Shown one piece after another: positions 44,639 to 52,178 of a stretch of 64,000 bases of DNA. A model generated the notes under the pieces. It was not told the origin of the DNA, ran no database searches, and saw nothing but the letters and a program-made list of their open reading frames with translations. The position numbers were made by a program, and so were the translations under genes. The stretch is from JBLNDJ01 sp050261515 (lineage in GTDB: Bacteria > Acidobacteriota > Terriglobia > Bryobacterales > Bryobacteraceae). Each line of letters opens with the position of its first letter. The stretch's first letter is position 1. The stretch lies in NCBI GenBank assembly GCA_050261515.1, contig JBLNDJ010000059.1:1-64000 (forward strand), given 5' to 3'.

Positions 44639-45610
44639 ATGCAGGTACTCATAGCCGACGACGATGTCATTTCCAGGCGGATGCTTGCAAACAAGCTGAC
44701 CTCCTGGGGGTATCAGGTTCTGGCGGCGGACGATGGCGCGGCGGCCTGGGCGATCCTGGAGCGGCAGGATGCGCCGCGCCTCGCGATTCTCGACTGGATG
44801 ATGCCCGGGCTGACCGGCCCGGCGCTGTGCCGCCAGCTTCGCGAGCTGCGGCGCGAGCACTACACCTATGTCCTGCTGCTGACCGCGCGCACCGACAAGG
44901 AAGACGTCGTCGCGGGGCTCGAATCCGGGGCCGACGATTATCTCACCAAGCCTTTCGACGAGCAGGAGCTGCAAGTGCGGCTGCGGGCCGGACGGCGGAT
45001 TCTCGAGCTCGAAGCGGAGCTGGTCGCGGCGCGGGAGGCGCTGCGCGAGCAGGCCACGCGCGACCAGCTTACATCGGTCTGGAACCGGAGCGCGATTCTG
45101 GAAATGCTCCACCACGAAGCCAGCCGCGCGGCGCGCGAGGGGACGGCGCTGGCGGTCATTATGGCCGATCTCGATCACTTCAAACTGGTTAACGACCGCC
45201 ACGGCCACCCGGCCGGAGACGCAGCGCTGCGCGAAGCCGCGCGCCGCATGCAGGCGTGCCTTCGCAGCTACGATCGCCTGGGCCGCTACGGAGGCGAGGA
45301 GTTCCTGGTAGTGCTGCCGGGGTTCTCCAAGCAACGCGCCCTGCAACTTGCCGTGCGCCTGCGGAGCGCGGTCGCGGAAGCGCCGGTCCGGGCCGGCAGC
45401 CTGCTGGTTACGATCACGGTGAGCCTGGGAGTGACGGCGACCGAGGCGGGCCAGGCGGCATCGCCTGAGACGCTGATCCGGCTTGCCGATTCGGCGCTCT
45501 ACCGCGCCAAGGAGACCGGAAGGGACCGGGTCGAGTGGGCCGCGCTCGAAGGACCGGCTACTGGCCTGGAGAACCTGATTGCGGCTGCCGCGCGACGCGG
45601 AAGTGGCTGA
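44639..45610 (+). CDS. response regulator with GGDEF domain (diguanylate cyclase)
   Basis: A 323-residue protein. The receiver (about 1-120) has DDD near the start, the phospho-acceptor Asp in LAILDWMMPG and Lys in LTKPFD. A short coiled linker leads to a GGDEF domain (about 165-300) with the active motif GGEEF and MADLDHFKLVNDRHGH. It should make c-di-GMP when phosphorylated by an unlinked kinase. No inhibitory RxxD site is obvious. GAGAGG lies directly before ATG 44639, which is closer than usual. The 3' end overlaps the convergent amidase gene by 53 bp. Confidence 0.9.
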   Translation: MQVLIADDDVISRRMLANKLTSWGYQVLAADDGAAAWAILERQDAPRLAILDWMMPGLTGPALCRQLRELRREHYTYVLLLTARTDKEDVVAGLESGADDYLTKPFDEQELQVRLRAGRRILELEAELVAAREALREQATRDQLTSVWNRSAILEMLHHEASRAAREGTALAVIMADLDHFKLVNDRHGHPAGDAALREAARRMQACLRSYDRLGRYGGEEFLVVLPGFSKQRALQLAVRLRSAVAEAPVRAGSLLVTITVSLGVTATEAGQAASPETLIRLADSALYRAKETGRDRVEWAALEGPATGLENLIAAAARRGSG

Positions 45611-46985
45611 GCGCGTTTACGTACTCCGAAACGCCCTTATAGAGCGCTTCGGCGATCCGCTGCCGGTACTCGGGCTTTTTCAAGAGGGCCTCGTCGCGCG
45701 GGTTGCTCAGGAAGGCGATCTCGGCGAGCACGGAAGGCATCTGCGCCCCAATCAGCACTACGAACGGCGCCTTCTTGACGCCCCGGTTTCTTGTAAGCCG
45801 GTTCCGCGGAATCCCGTTGTAGAGCGACTTTTGAATGATGGAAGCGAATTCGCGCGACTCCTGCACCTTCTCGTTCAGCGTGATCTTCTGCACCAGGTTT
45901 TGCAGGTCGTGGACCGAGGTCTGCGACGTGGCGTTCTCGCGCGCGGCCACTTCGAGCGCGTCGGCCGAGCTGGTGAAGTTCAGGTAAAAAGTCTCCGAGC
46001 CCGAGATCTTCGGCGAACGCGACGAGTTGGCGTGGATCGAAAGGAACAGGTCGGCCTGGCGGTCCGTGGCGATCTTTGTGCGATCTTCGAGCGGGATGAA
46101 GGTGTCGTCCTCGCGCGTGTAGATCACCTGGCTGCCGAGGCGCTTCGAGATGAGGCCGCCCAGGCGTCGGGTAACGTCGAGCACCAGGTCCTTTTCCTGA
46201 AGGCCGGTCGGGCCAATGGTGCCGGTGTCGTGACCGCCGTGGCCGGGGTCGAGCACCACGCGGTCGAGCTTCAGGCCGAGCGTGCGGATCAGCGAGCGGC
46301 TGCCGCTGCTGTCGGGCCGCGCGGCTTGCGCGGAAGAAAAGGGCGTAGCGGAGTCGAGCTTCTCGCGCTTCGGAGGGATGCGCGGCGGCTCGGGAACGGC
46401 CGCGGCCTCGCGCTTCGCCGCCGTGACGGCGGGCGGAATAAACGGTGCGGGCGCGGGTGCGGAAGCGGCCGGCGTGACGGACGCCGCAGGAACAACGGGC
46501 ACGGACTTCGGCGCTTCGGACGTTTCGGGACCGGCGAGCGACTGGCTGCCGGTTACGCTGCGAACCGGCGGCGCCGCAGGCCCGGGCCCGGGCAGGCGCA
46601 GCTCGACGATGATGCGGTCCGGCGTGGTGAGTTGGGAGATTGAGTATTCGGCGGGCGCGGCCAGGTCGAGCACGACGCGTGTCGTTCCGGGCTGCGAGAC
46701 GGCGACGCGGATCTGCTTCAGCAGCCGGTCGTTGACCGGAATCACCTGCACGCCGCGCGTGCCCGGGGGCCGGCGCACGCCTGTCAGGTCGATGAACAGG
46801 CGATCCGGGGAATCGATGCGTTCGGCGTGGTATCGGGCTTCGCCGTCGGTTTCGATGGCGACCCGCGTCACCTCTCCCAGAGACCAAAAGCGCACGGCTC
46901 TGACTTGGGGCTGGGCGGCTTGGGGCGGGGCGGACTGTGCGAAGAGAATTCCAGCGAACAGGGCCGCGAGGCGGGCGAGTCTCAT
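45558..46985 (-). CDS. N-acetylmuramoyl-L-alanine amidase with AMIN domain
   Basis: A 475-residue secreted enzyme: signal peptide (about 1-20), AMIN domain (about 28-130, VRFWSLGEVTRVAIETDG), a Pro/Ala-rich linker, and an amidase_3 domain (about 235-455). Zinc and catalytic residues are in VVLDPGHGGHDTG, SIHANSS and LAEIAFLSN. It cuts the amide bond between MurNAc and the stem peptide, as in daughter-cell separation. It overlaps the upstream lytic transglycosylase gene by 4 bp, so the two wall hydrolases are co-translated. Its 3' end overlaps the diguanylate cyclase gene on the other strand. Confidence 0.93.
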   Translation of the reverse strand: MRLARLAALFAGILFAQSAPPQAAQPQVRAVRFWSLGEVTRVAIETDGEARYHAERIDSPDRLFIDLTGVRRPPGTRGVQVIPVNDRLLKQIRVAVSQPGTTRVVLDLAAPAEYSISQLTTPDRIIVELRLPGPGPAAPPVRSVTGSQSLAGPETSEAPKSVPVVPAASVTPAASAPAPAPFIPPAVTAAKREAAAVPEPPRIPPKREKLDSATPFSSAQAARPDSSGSRSLIRTLGLKLDRVVLDPGHGGHDTGTIGPTGLQEKDLVLDVTRRLGGLISKRLGSQVIYTREDDTFIPLEDRTKIATDRQADLFLSIHANSSRSPKISGSETFYLNFTSSADALEVAARENATSQTSVHDLQNLVQKITLNEKVQESREFASIIQKSLYNGIPRNRLTRNRGVKKAPFVVLIGAQMPSVLAEIAFLSNPRDEALLKKPEYRQRIAEALYKGVSEYVNALSHFRVARQPQSGSPGQ

Positions 46986-47677
46986 GGCGCGCGACGGGTC
47001 TGGATGTGGACGACGCCCATGGAATCGACGAACTCTTCGATCTGCGGGTCTTCAGGCTGGGCGGCGGCCTGAAGCGGGCGCGGCGTGGTTCCAGCGGCGG
47101 CGTGCGCGTTCTCCCACTTGCTCGCCACCTTCTTCACGTACTGCGCGGTCTCTTTATACGGCGGGACGCCGCCGTGCTTGATCACCGCGCCGGGCCCGGC
47201 ATTATAGGCGGCCAGCGCGAGAGTCTCGGGCGACGGGGTATCGCCGAACATCGTGAGCAGGTATTTCAGGTAGCGCACGCCGCCGTCGATGTTCTCGGCG
47301 GGGCTGAAGCTGTTCTTCACGGCGAGCTGGCGCGCGGTCTGGGGCATCAACTGCATCAACCCCTGCGCGCCTTTGGGCGAGAGGGCGAACGGGTCGCCGT
47401 TGCTTTCGACCTGGATGACCGAGTGGACGAGCAGGGGGTCCACGTCGTAGCGCTGGGCGGCTTCGCGGACGTACTGGTCGATAGCCCCCGCGGCCTCGGC
47501 CCAGGCGGCGGCGGGCGCTTTGCGGCCGGCGCGGGCGGCGGGGCGCTCGATCGACCGCACCAGGCGGCCGGTCTTCGGATCGGCGCGAACTATGGACGCG
47601 ACCGTCGCCGCCCCAACGGGTGCGCCGCTTTCCGCCAGAGCCGCGGCGGCCAGCGCTGCGATCAAACAAAAACGCAT
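46982..47677 (-). CDS. lytic transglycosylase (SLT family)
   Basis: The 231-residue product has a signal peptide (about 1-23) and an SLT/goose-lysozyme-type domain from about 70 to 190. The catalytic Glu is in HSVIQVESNGDP, followed by GAQGLMQLMPQTA and LALAAYNAGPGAV, the three standard motifs. It cleaves the glycan strand of peptidoglycan to give anhydro-MurNAc ends. It shares an operon (4-bp overlap) with the downstream amidase. It is divergent from mobA across a 74-bp gap. Confidence 0.93.
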   Translation of the reverse strand: MRFCLIAALAAAALAESGAPVGAATVASIVRADPKTGRLVRSIERPAARAGRKAPAAAWAEAAGAIDQYVREAAQRYDVDPLLVHSVIQVESNGDPFALSPKGAQGLMQLMPQTARQLAVKNSFSPAENIDGGVRYLKYLLTMFGDTPSPETLALAAYNAGPGAVIKHGGVPPYKETAQYVKKVASKWENAHAAAGTTPRPLQAAAQPEDPQIEEFVDSMGVVHIQTRRAP

Positions 47678-47751
47678 GTCCCTGTTTTAGTCCATTTTAT
47701 GCCGAAAACAGCCGCCACGAGCAGGCAACTCACCGATGTTATCATTTTTGC

Positions 47752-48318
47752 ATGGGCGCGCCGCGATCGCGGGGGTTCGTTCTCGCCGGCGGCGAAAGCT
47801 CCCGCATGGGCCGCGACAAGGCGCTGCTGCCCTACGGGAATTCGACGCTGGTCGAGCACGTCGCCGCCCAGGCGGCGGCGGCCGCGGGTTCGGCGGCGCT
47901 TATCGGCCGTCCCGAGCGCTACCGCGGGCTCGGATATCCCGTTTTCGAAGACCTGGTTCCCGCCCGCGGTCCGCTCGGCGGCGTCGTGACCGCGCTGAGC
48001 GCGACCGATGCGCCCTGGAACCTGATCGTCGCCTGCGACATGCCCGGCGTGACCGCGGAGTTCCTCTCTATGTTGATCGAAGCGGCGGTGCGTTCGGGCG
48101 GCGACTGCCTTGTGCCGGTTTCGCCCTCGGGCCGGCTCGAACCGCTGTGTGCCGTCTACCACCGCGATGCGCTCGGGCGCCTGAAGGGCGCGCTCGACCG
48201 GAATCTTCTGGCGCTCGGCGAGGCCGTGCGCGGCCCGCGCCTGGCGACCTGGCCCGCCGCCGAAGCGGGATTTTTCCGTAACCTCAATGTCCCACAAGAC
48301 TTGGAGCATGACCGATAG
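47752..48318 (+). CDS. mobA: molybdenum cofactor guanylyltransferase
   Basis: A 188-residue nucleotidyltransferase with the MobA signature LAGGESSRMGRDKALLP at the N-terminus, VPARGPLGGVVTAL and VACDMPGVT. It attaches GMP to molybdopterin to form the bis-MGD precursor. ATG 47752 is chosen; no Shine-Dalgarno is seen. The end overlaps the likely start of the ABC ATPase by about 11 bp. A molybdoenzyme gene (sulfite-oxidase-like) begins at the right edge of this window, but that family normally uses the cofactor without GMP. Confidence 0.9.
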   Translation: MGAPRSRGFVLAGGESSRMGRDKALLPYGNSTLVEHVAAQAAAAAGSAALIGRPERYRGLGYPVFEDLVPARGPLGGVVTALSATDAPWNLIVACDMPGVTAEFLSMLIEAAVRSGGDCLVPVSPSGRLEPLCAVYHRDALGRLKGALDRNLLALGEAVRGPRLATWPAAEAGFFRNLNVPQDLEHDR

Positions 48319-49054
48319 CTACCCGCACTACATCGAATTCCGCCACGTTAGTAAGACGTTCGATCACCCCGTTTTAGTCGATGTCAGTCTGTACGTGGAC
48401 GCCGGCGAGACGGTGGCCATCATCGGGCGCAGCGGTGTGGGCAAATCCGTCACGCTCCAGCACATCATGGGGTTCCTGAAGCCGGACAGCGGCCGCGTCA
48501 TCGTCGCGCACGAGGACATCACGGATTATTCAGAATCCGAGCTGCGCCGCATTCGCAAGAAGGTGACCATGGTGTTCCAGTCGGGCGCGCTGTTCGATTC
48601 GCTCACCATCGCCGAGAACATCCTGTTCTCGCTCGAGCTGCGCGACGATTACAACGACCGGAACAAGATGGAAGTCGTGCAGGGGCTGCTCAAGATGGTC
48701 GATCTGGAGGATTACGCGGACGCCTACCCGGCGGATATTTCGACCGGGTACAAACGGGCCGTCGCCATTGCGCGCGCGCTGGCGGCGCAGCCCGAGTGCA
48801 TTCTCTACGACGAGCCGACCACGATGGTGGATCCAATCATGTCCACCCACATGGCGGAGCTGATGGTGCGGTTGAAAAAGCAGCTCAACCTGACGTCGGT
48901 GGTAGTGACGCACGACCTCGACCTGATGCGCCGCGTGGCCGACCGCGTCGTGATGCTCGACGACGGGTGCGTGACGTTCATGGGGACGACGGACGAGCTC
49001 GACCAGTCCGACGATCCTCACATCTGCGAGTTTCTGGCGCTCGACCGGGTGTAA
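48308..49054 (+). CDS. ABC transporter ATP-binding protein, MlaF-like
   Basis: A 248-residue ATPase of the MlaF/Ttg2A type (phospholipid transport). Walker A is GRSGVGKS (about 39), the Q-loop is MVFQSGALFDSL, Walker B is CILYDEPTTMVDP and the H-loop is VVVTHD. The signature motif, normally LSGG(M/Q)-, reads ISTGYKRAVAIARAL, a clear departure. No MlaE permease or MlaD gene lies beside it. ATG 48308 has GGAG very close; ATG 48287 is possible. It is likely translated with mobA because of the overlap. Confidence 0.85.
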   Translation: MTDSYPHYIEFRHVSKTFDHPVLVDVSLYVDAGETVAIIGRSGVGKSVTLQHIMGFLKPDSGRVIVAHEDITDYSESELRRIRKKVTMVFQSGALFDSLTIAENILFSLELRDDYNDRNKMEVVQGLLKMVDLEDYADAYPADISTGYKRAVAIARALAAQPECILYDEPTTMVDPIMSTHMAELMVRLKKQLNLTSVVVTHDLDLMRRVADRVVMLDDGCVTFMGTTDELDQSDDPHICEFLALDRV

Positions 49055-49089
49055 CCACCTAGCCCTTCCCGCGGTTAAAGTAAAAGACT

Positions 49090-49950
49090 ATGCGGAACTC
49101 ATTGTTCGCTTTGCTGGCGGCTTCGGTCGCGTTTGCGCAGCCGCAGACACGCCTGCTTTGGCCGGACGGCGCGCCCGGCGCGCGGGGCAACGAGGATGTG
49201 GACAAGCCCTCCATCACGATCTACCTTCCGGCGGCCGCGAAGGCGGCGGGCTCGGCGGTGGTCGTATGTCCCGGCGGCGGCTACCAGATGCTTGCCATGG
49301 ATCACGAAGGGCGCCAGATCGCCGAGTGGCTGAACGAGCGCGGCGTGGCGGCCTTCGTGCTGAAGTACAGGCTCGGGCCGAAGTATCACCATCCGGTCGA
49401 GCTGGGCGACGCGCAGCGCGCGATCCGCACGGTGCGGCACGGCGCGGCGGAGTTCGGCATCAAGCCGGACCGCATCGGCATCTGGGGATTTTCGGCGGGC
49501 GGGCACCTGGCGTCCACGGCGGCGACGCACTTCGATGCGGGCGACGCGAATTCACCGGACCCGATCGAGCGCATGAGCTCGCGGCCGGATTTCGCGATCC
49601 TGTGCTACCCGGTGATCTCGCTGAGCGAGTTCGCGCACCAGGGCTCGCGCCGCAACCTGCTGGGCGACGATCCGGACCCGCAGCTTGTCGAGTATCTCTC
49701 TAACGAGAAGCAGGTGACGGCGGCGACTCCGCCGACATTCCTGTTCCACACCTCGGACGATCCGGGCGTGCCGGTCCAGAACAGCATCCTGTTCTATTCG
49801 GCGCTGCGGCGCTACGGCGTTCCGGCCGAGATGCACCTGTACGAGCACGGGCCGCACGGCGTCGGCCTGGCGCAGAAGGACCCGGTGCTTTCGACCTGGC
49901 CTGCCCGGTTGAATGACTGGTTGAAGGGCCGGGGGCTGCTGGCGAAGTAG
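49090..49950 (+). CDS. secreted alpha/beta-hydrolase (esterase, BD-FAE/acetylxylan-esterase-like)
   Basis: A 286-residue protein with a signal peptide (MRNSLFALLAASVAFA). The alpha/beta-hydrolase fold shows the oxyanion segment VVVCPGGGYQMLA, the nucleophile elbow GIWGFSAGGHLAS (Ser about 137), Asp in HTSDDPGVPVQ and His in HGPHGVGLA. Such enzymes remove acetyl or feruloyl groups from plant polysaccharides or hydrolyse small esters. It stands alone on the plus strand and ends directly against the stop codon of the MacB-like permease. Confidence 0.88.
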   Translation: MRNSLFALLAASVAFAQPQTRLLWPDGAPGARGNEDVDKPSITIYLPAAAKAAGSAVVVCPGGGYQMLAMDHEGRQIAEWLNERGVAAFVLKYRLGPKYHHPVELGDAQRAIRTVRHGAAEFGIKPDRIGIWGFSAGGHLASTAATHFDAGDANSPDPIERMSSRPDFAILCYPVISLSEFAHQGSRRNLLGDDPDPQLVEYLSNEKQVTAATPPTFLFHTSDDPGVPVQNSILFYSALRRYGVPAEMHLYEHGPHGVGLAQKDPVLSTWPARLNDWLKGRGLLAK

Positions 49951-51159
49951 TCACTCGTACCGCAGCGCTTCAGTCGGGTTGAGGCGGGCGGCGCGGTTGG
50001 CCGGCAGCAGGCCGAAGATCAGTCCGACCAGGCAGGAGACCGCGAAAGCCACAGCGATCGACAGGCCTGAGATCGGGATGTAGACGTTATCGGCCAGCAG
50101 CCGCACGGCGATGGGGATCGAGATGCCTACCAGGATCCCCGCCAGCCCGCCGGAGACGCTGATCAGGACCGCCTCGAGCAGGAACTGCTGCACGATGTCG
50201 CGGCGCGCCGCTCCGACGGCCATGCGAAGGCCAATCTCGCGCGTGCGCTCGGTCACGGTCACGAGCATGATGTTCATGATCCCGATACCGGAAATGATCA
50301 GCGCGATCGCCGAGACCATCAGAAGGACGCCCGTCAGGATCCACGAGATATTGCGCGCCGCCTCGAGGATCGCCGTAAGGTTTTCGACCGCGTAGCGCGC
50401 GCCGGGGCGGTGGCGGCTTTCGAGTATCTCCTTCGCGCGCTGGGTGACGGCGGGCACGTCCTCCGGGTGGCGCACCTGTATGTAGAACGGATCGATGCGC
50501 TCCACCGGCACGAAGTAGCTCATCACCGTGATCGGGATCAGGATGCTCTCGGTTGCCAGCTCCGAAAGGCCGAAGCTCTGAACCTTCTCCTTGAACGTCC
50601 CGACGATGGTGAATTGCAGCCCGTGGATCTTGATCATGCGGCCGATGGCGGCCTGCTGGCTGCCGTAAAGCCGCTGCGCGAGTTTTTCGGTGATGATCGC
50701 GACCTTCTGGCGCAGCGCGACGTCGCTCGAATCGATGAACCGGCCGGCCAGCACGACCAGGTTGCGCACGGGCTGGTAGTACTCGTCCGAGCCGTTGACC
50801 TGGATGTCCTGCTCGCGGCCGTCGATTACCATGCGGTCGAAGGATGTTTCGACGCCGGTGGCGGCGACGATCTTGTCGGCAAGCTCGCGGCGCATCGCCT
50901 CGACGTCGGCCATCTTGACGTAATCGGCCCCCACCTGCCCGGCGGAGGCTTGCGATCCGATGGCGTACTGCCCGTAGACGATGTTCGAGCCGATGCCCTG
51001 GATTTGCTCGAGGATGTACTCGCGGCTGGTCAGCGAAATGGTGACCACGAGGATGACCGAGGCGTTCCCGATCACCAGGCCCAGGGCCGTGAGGAACGAC
51101 CGGACCTTGTTCGCCTTGAGGGCGTTGAAGCTGAACGCGAACGCTTCGGAGTTGAGCAT
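49951..51159 (-). CDS. MacB-like ABC transporter permease
   Basis: The 402-residue protein fits the MacB/FtsX permease family: one N-terminal transmembrane helix (VRSFLTALGLVIGNASVILV), a large periplasmic MacB core domain (about 50-270), then three C-terminal helices with the signature TERTREIGLRMAVGAARRDI. The end LNPTEALRYE is typical. It works as a mechanotransmission exporter with a separate ATPase, which is not encoded here. The start ATG shares one base with the stop of the upstream TPR gene, so the pair is coupled. Confidence 0.9.
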   Translation of the reverse strand: MLNSEAFAFSFNALKANKVRSFLTALGLVIGNASVILVVTISLTSREYILEQIQGIGSNIVYGQYAIGSQASAGQVGADYVKMADVEAMRRELADKIVAATGVETSFDRMVIDGREQDIQVNGSDEYYQPVRNLVVLAGRFIDSSDVALRQKVAIITEKLAQRLYGSQQAAIGRMIKIHGLQFTIVGTFKEKVQSFGLSELATESILIPITVMSYFVPVERIDPFYIQVRHPEDVPAVTQRAKEILESRHRPGARYAVENLTAILEAARNISWILTGVLLMVSAIALIISGIGIMNIMLVTVTERTREIGLRMAVGAARRDIVQQFLLEAVLISVSGGLAGILVGISIPIAVRLLADNVYIPISGLSIAVAFAVSCLVGLIFGLLPANRAARLNPTEALRYE

Positions 51160-52025
51160 CAGGAGTTCGCGGCCTCGCGGAGCAGACGCTCGGCTTCGGC
51201 TCGCGGCGGGTCGTCAGGCGTCAGAGGCGCGGCCAGGTAGCGTTTCAGGAGCTCGCGCGCCGTGTCGAGGTTGCGCTTGCTCGCGATGTATGTGCTCGCG
51301 CGGGCGAACATGAGCTTGGGCGAATCGGGCGCCATGGTTTGGGCGCGCTGGAACGTCTGGTCGCTTTCCTGGTAGCGGCCGTTCCTGGCAAGGAACTTCG
51401 CGAGATCGATGACGCGGCCCACCTGGCGCGGCGCAAGCTCGGCGGCGCGGCGCAACTGCTGCTCGGCCGCCGCGAACTGCTTGCGTTTCTCGGCCAGGCG
51501 CGCCTGCGCCCAGGCGCCTTCGGCCGGGTCGAGCGCGGCCATCTTTGTCGCCAGGGCCGCGGCCTTGTCGAGCCCGCCGCCCAAAAAACCGGGGGCGTCG
51601 AGGTAATACTCGAACAGGTCGCTCATGGCTTCGGAGTTGCGCGGGTCGAGCTCGACCGACTTCTCGAAGGCCTCACGCGCCTTCGACGCGTAGCCGGGCG
51701 CGGTCATGAAGCTCGACGTCTCGGCGCGGCGTCCCCAGGCGCGCCCGAGCCACATACGGTAGCTCGAATCGTTCGGGCTGAGCGAGACGGCCTTCTGGAG
51801 GGCCTCGGAGGCTTTCTTCGGATCGCCCTTCATGTAGTAGCACCGGCCGGCCAGCGCCTGCGCCTCGGCGCTCTTGTCCGGAAGGCCCGAAAGCACCCGG
51901 AGCGCGCCGTCGTAATCGGTGTGCTGGTAGAGTTCGCGGGCGCGTTCGAGCTCCGACGCCGGGGCAGCCAGGGCCGACACGGCGGCCATTGCCAGAACAA
52001 GGATTGTTGCGCGCAACTTATTCAT
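51159..52025 (-). CDS. secreted TPR protein
   Basis: A 288-residue protein with a signal peptide (about 1-21, ending ALAA) and five or more TPR units, such as AQALAGRCYYMKGDPKKASE and DLAKFLARNGRYQESDQTF. It is probably periplasmic. The stop overlaps the start of the MacB-like permease by one base, which suggests that it serves the same export system. The gene starts about 40 bp from a REP-like palindrome. Confidence 0.85.
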   Translation of the reverse strand: MNKLRATILVLAMAAVSALAAPASELERARELYQHTDYDGALRVLSGLPDKSAEAQALAGRCYYMKGDPKKASEALQKAVSLSPNDSSYRMWLGRAWGRRAETSSFMTAPGYASKAREAFEKSVELDPRNSEAMSDLFEYYLDAPGFLGGGLDKAAALATKMAALDPAEGAWAQARLAEKRKQFAAAEQQLRRAAELAPRQVGRVIDLAKFLARNGRYQESDQTFQRAQTMAPDSPKLMFARASTYIASKRNLDTARELLKRYLAAPLTPDDPPRAEAERLLREAANS

Positions 52026-52062
52026 AATAAACCAAGCTGCTGATTGATAGATGCGTGGCGGC

Positions 52063-52115
52063 GCGAAAAGGGCACAAACACCTTCTTTCAGAAAAGGCGT
52101 CTGTCCCCTTTTCGC
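52063..52115. repeat. REP-like imperfect palindrome
   Basis: The left half (from GCGAAAAGGG at 52063) and the right half (ending CCCCTTTTCGC at 52115) pair imperfectly over about 24 bp. The right half, read inverted, shares AAAAGGGGACAGAC and flanking bases with the element at 37173-37190. It lies in the 153-bp divergent gap between the TPR gene and the TIGR03437 protein. Confidence 0.6.
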
Positions 52116-52178
52116 CTTTTCGTGTCATAATGCTACTTCCCGTAAGCGCCCGCGTCCGCAATCCCAGTAGAGGTACGT

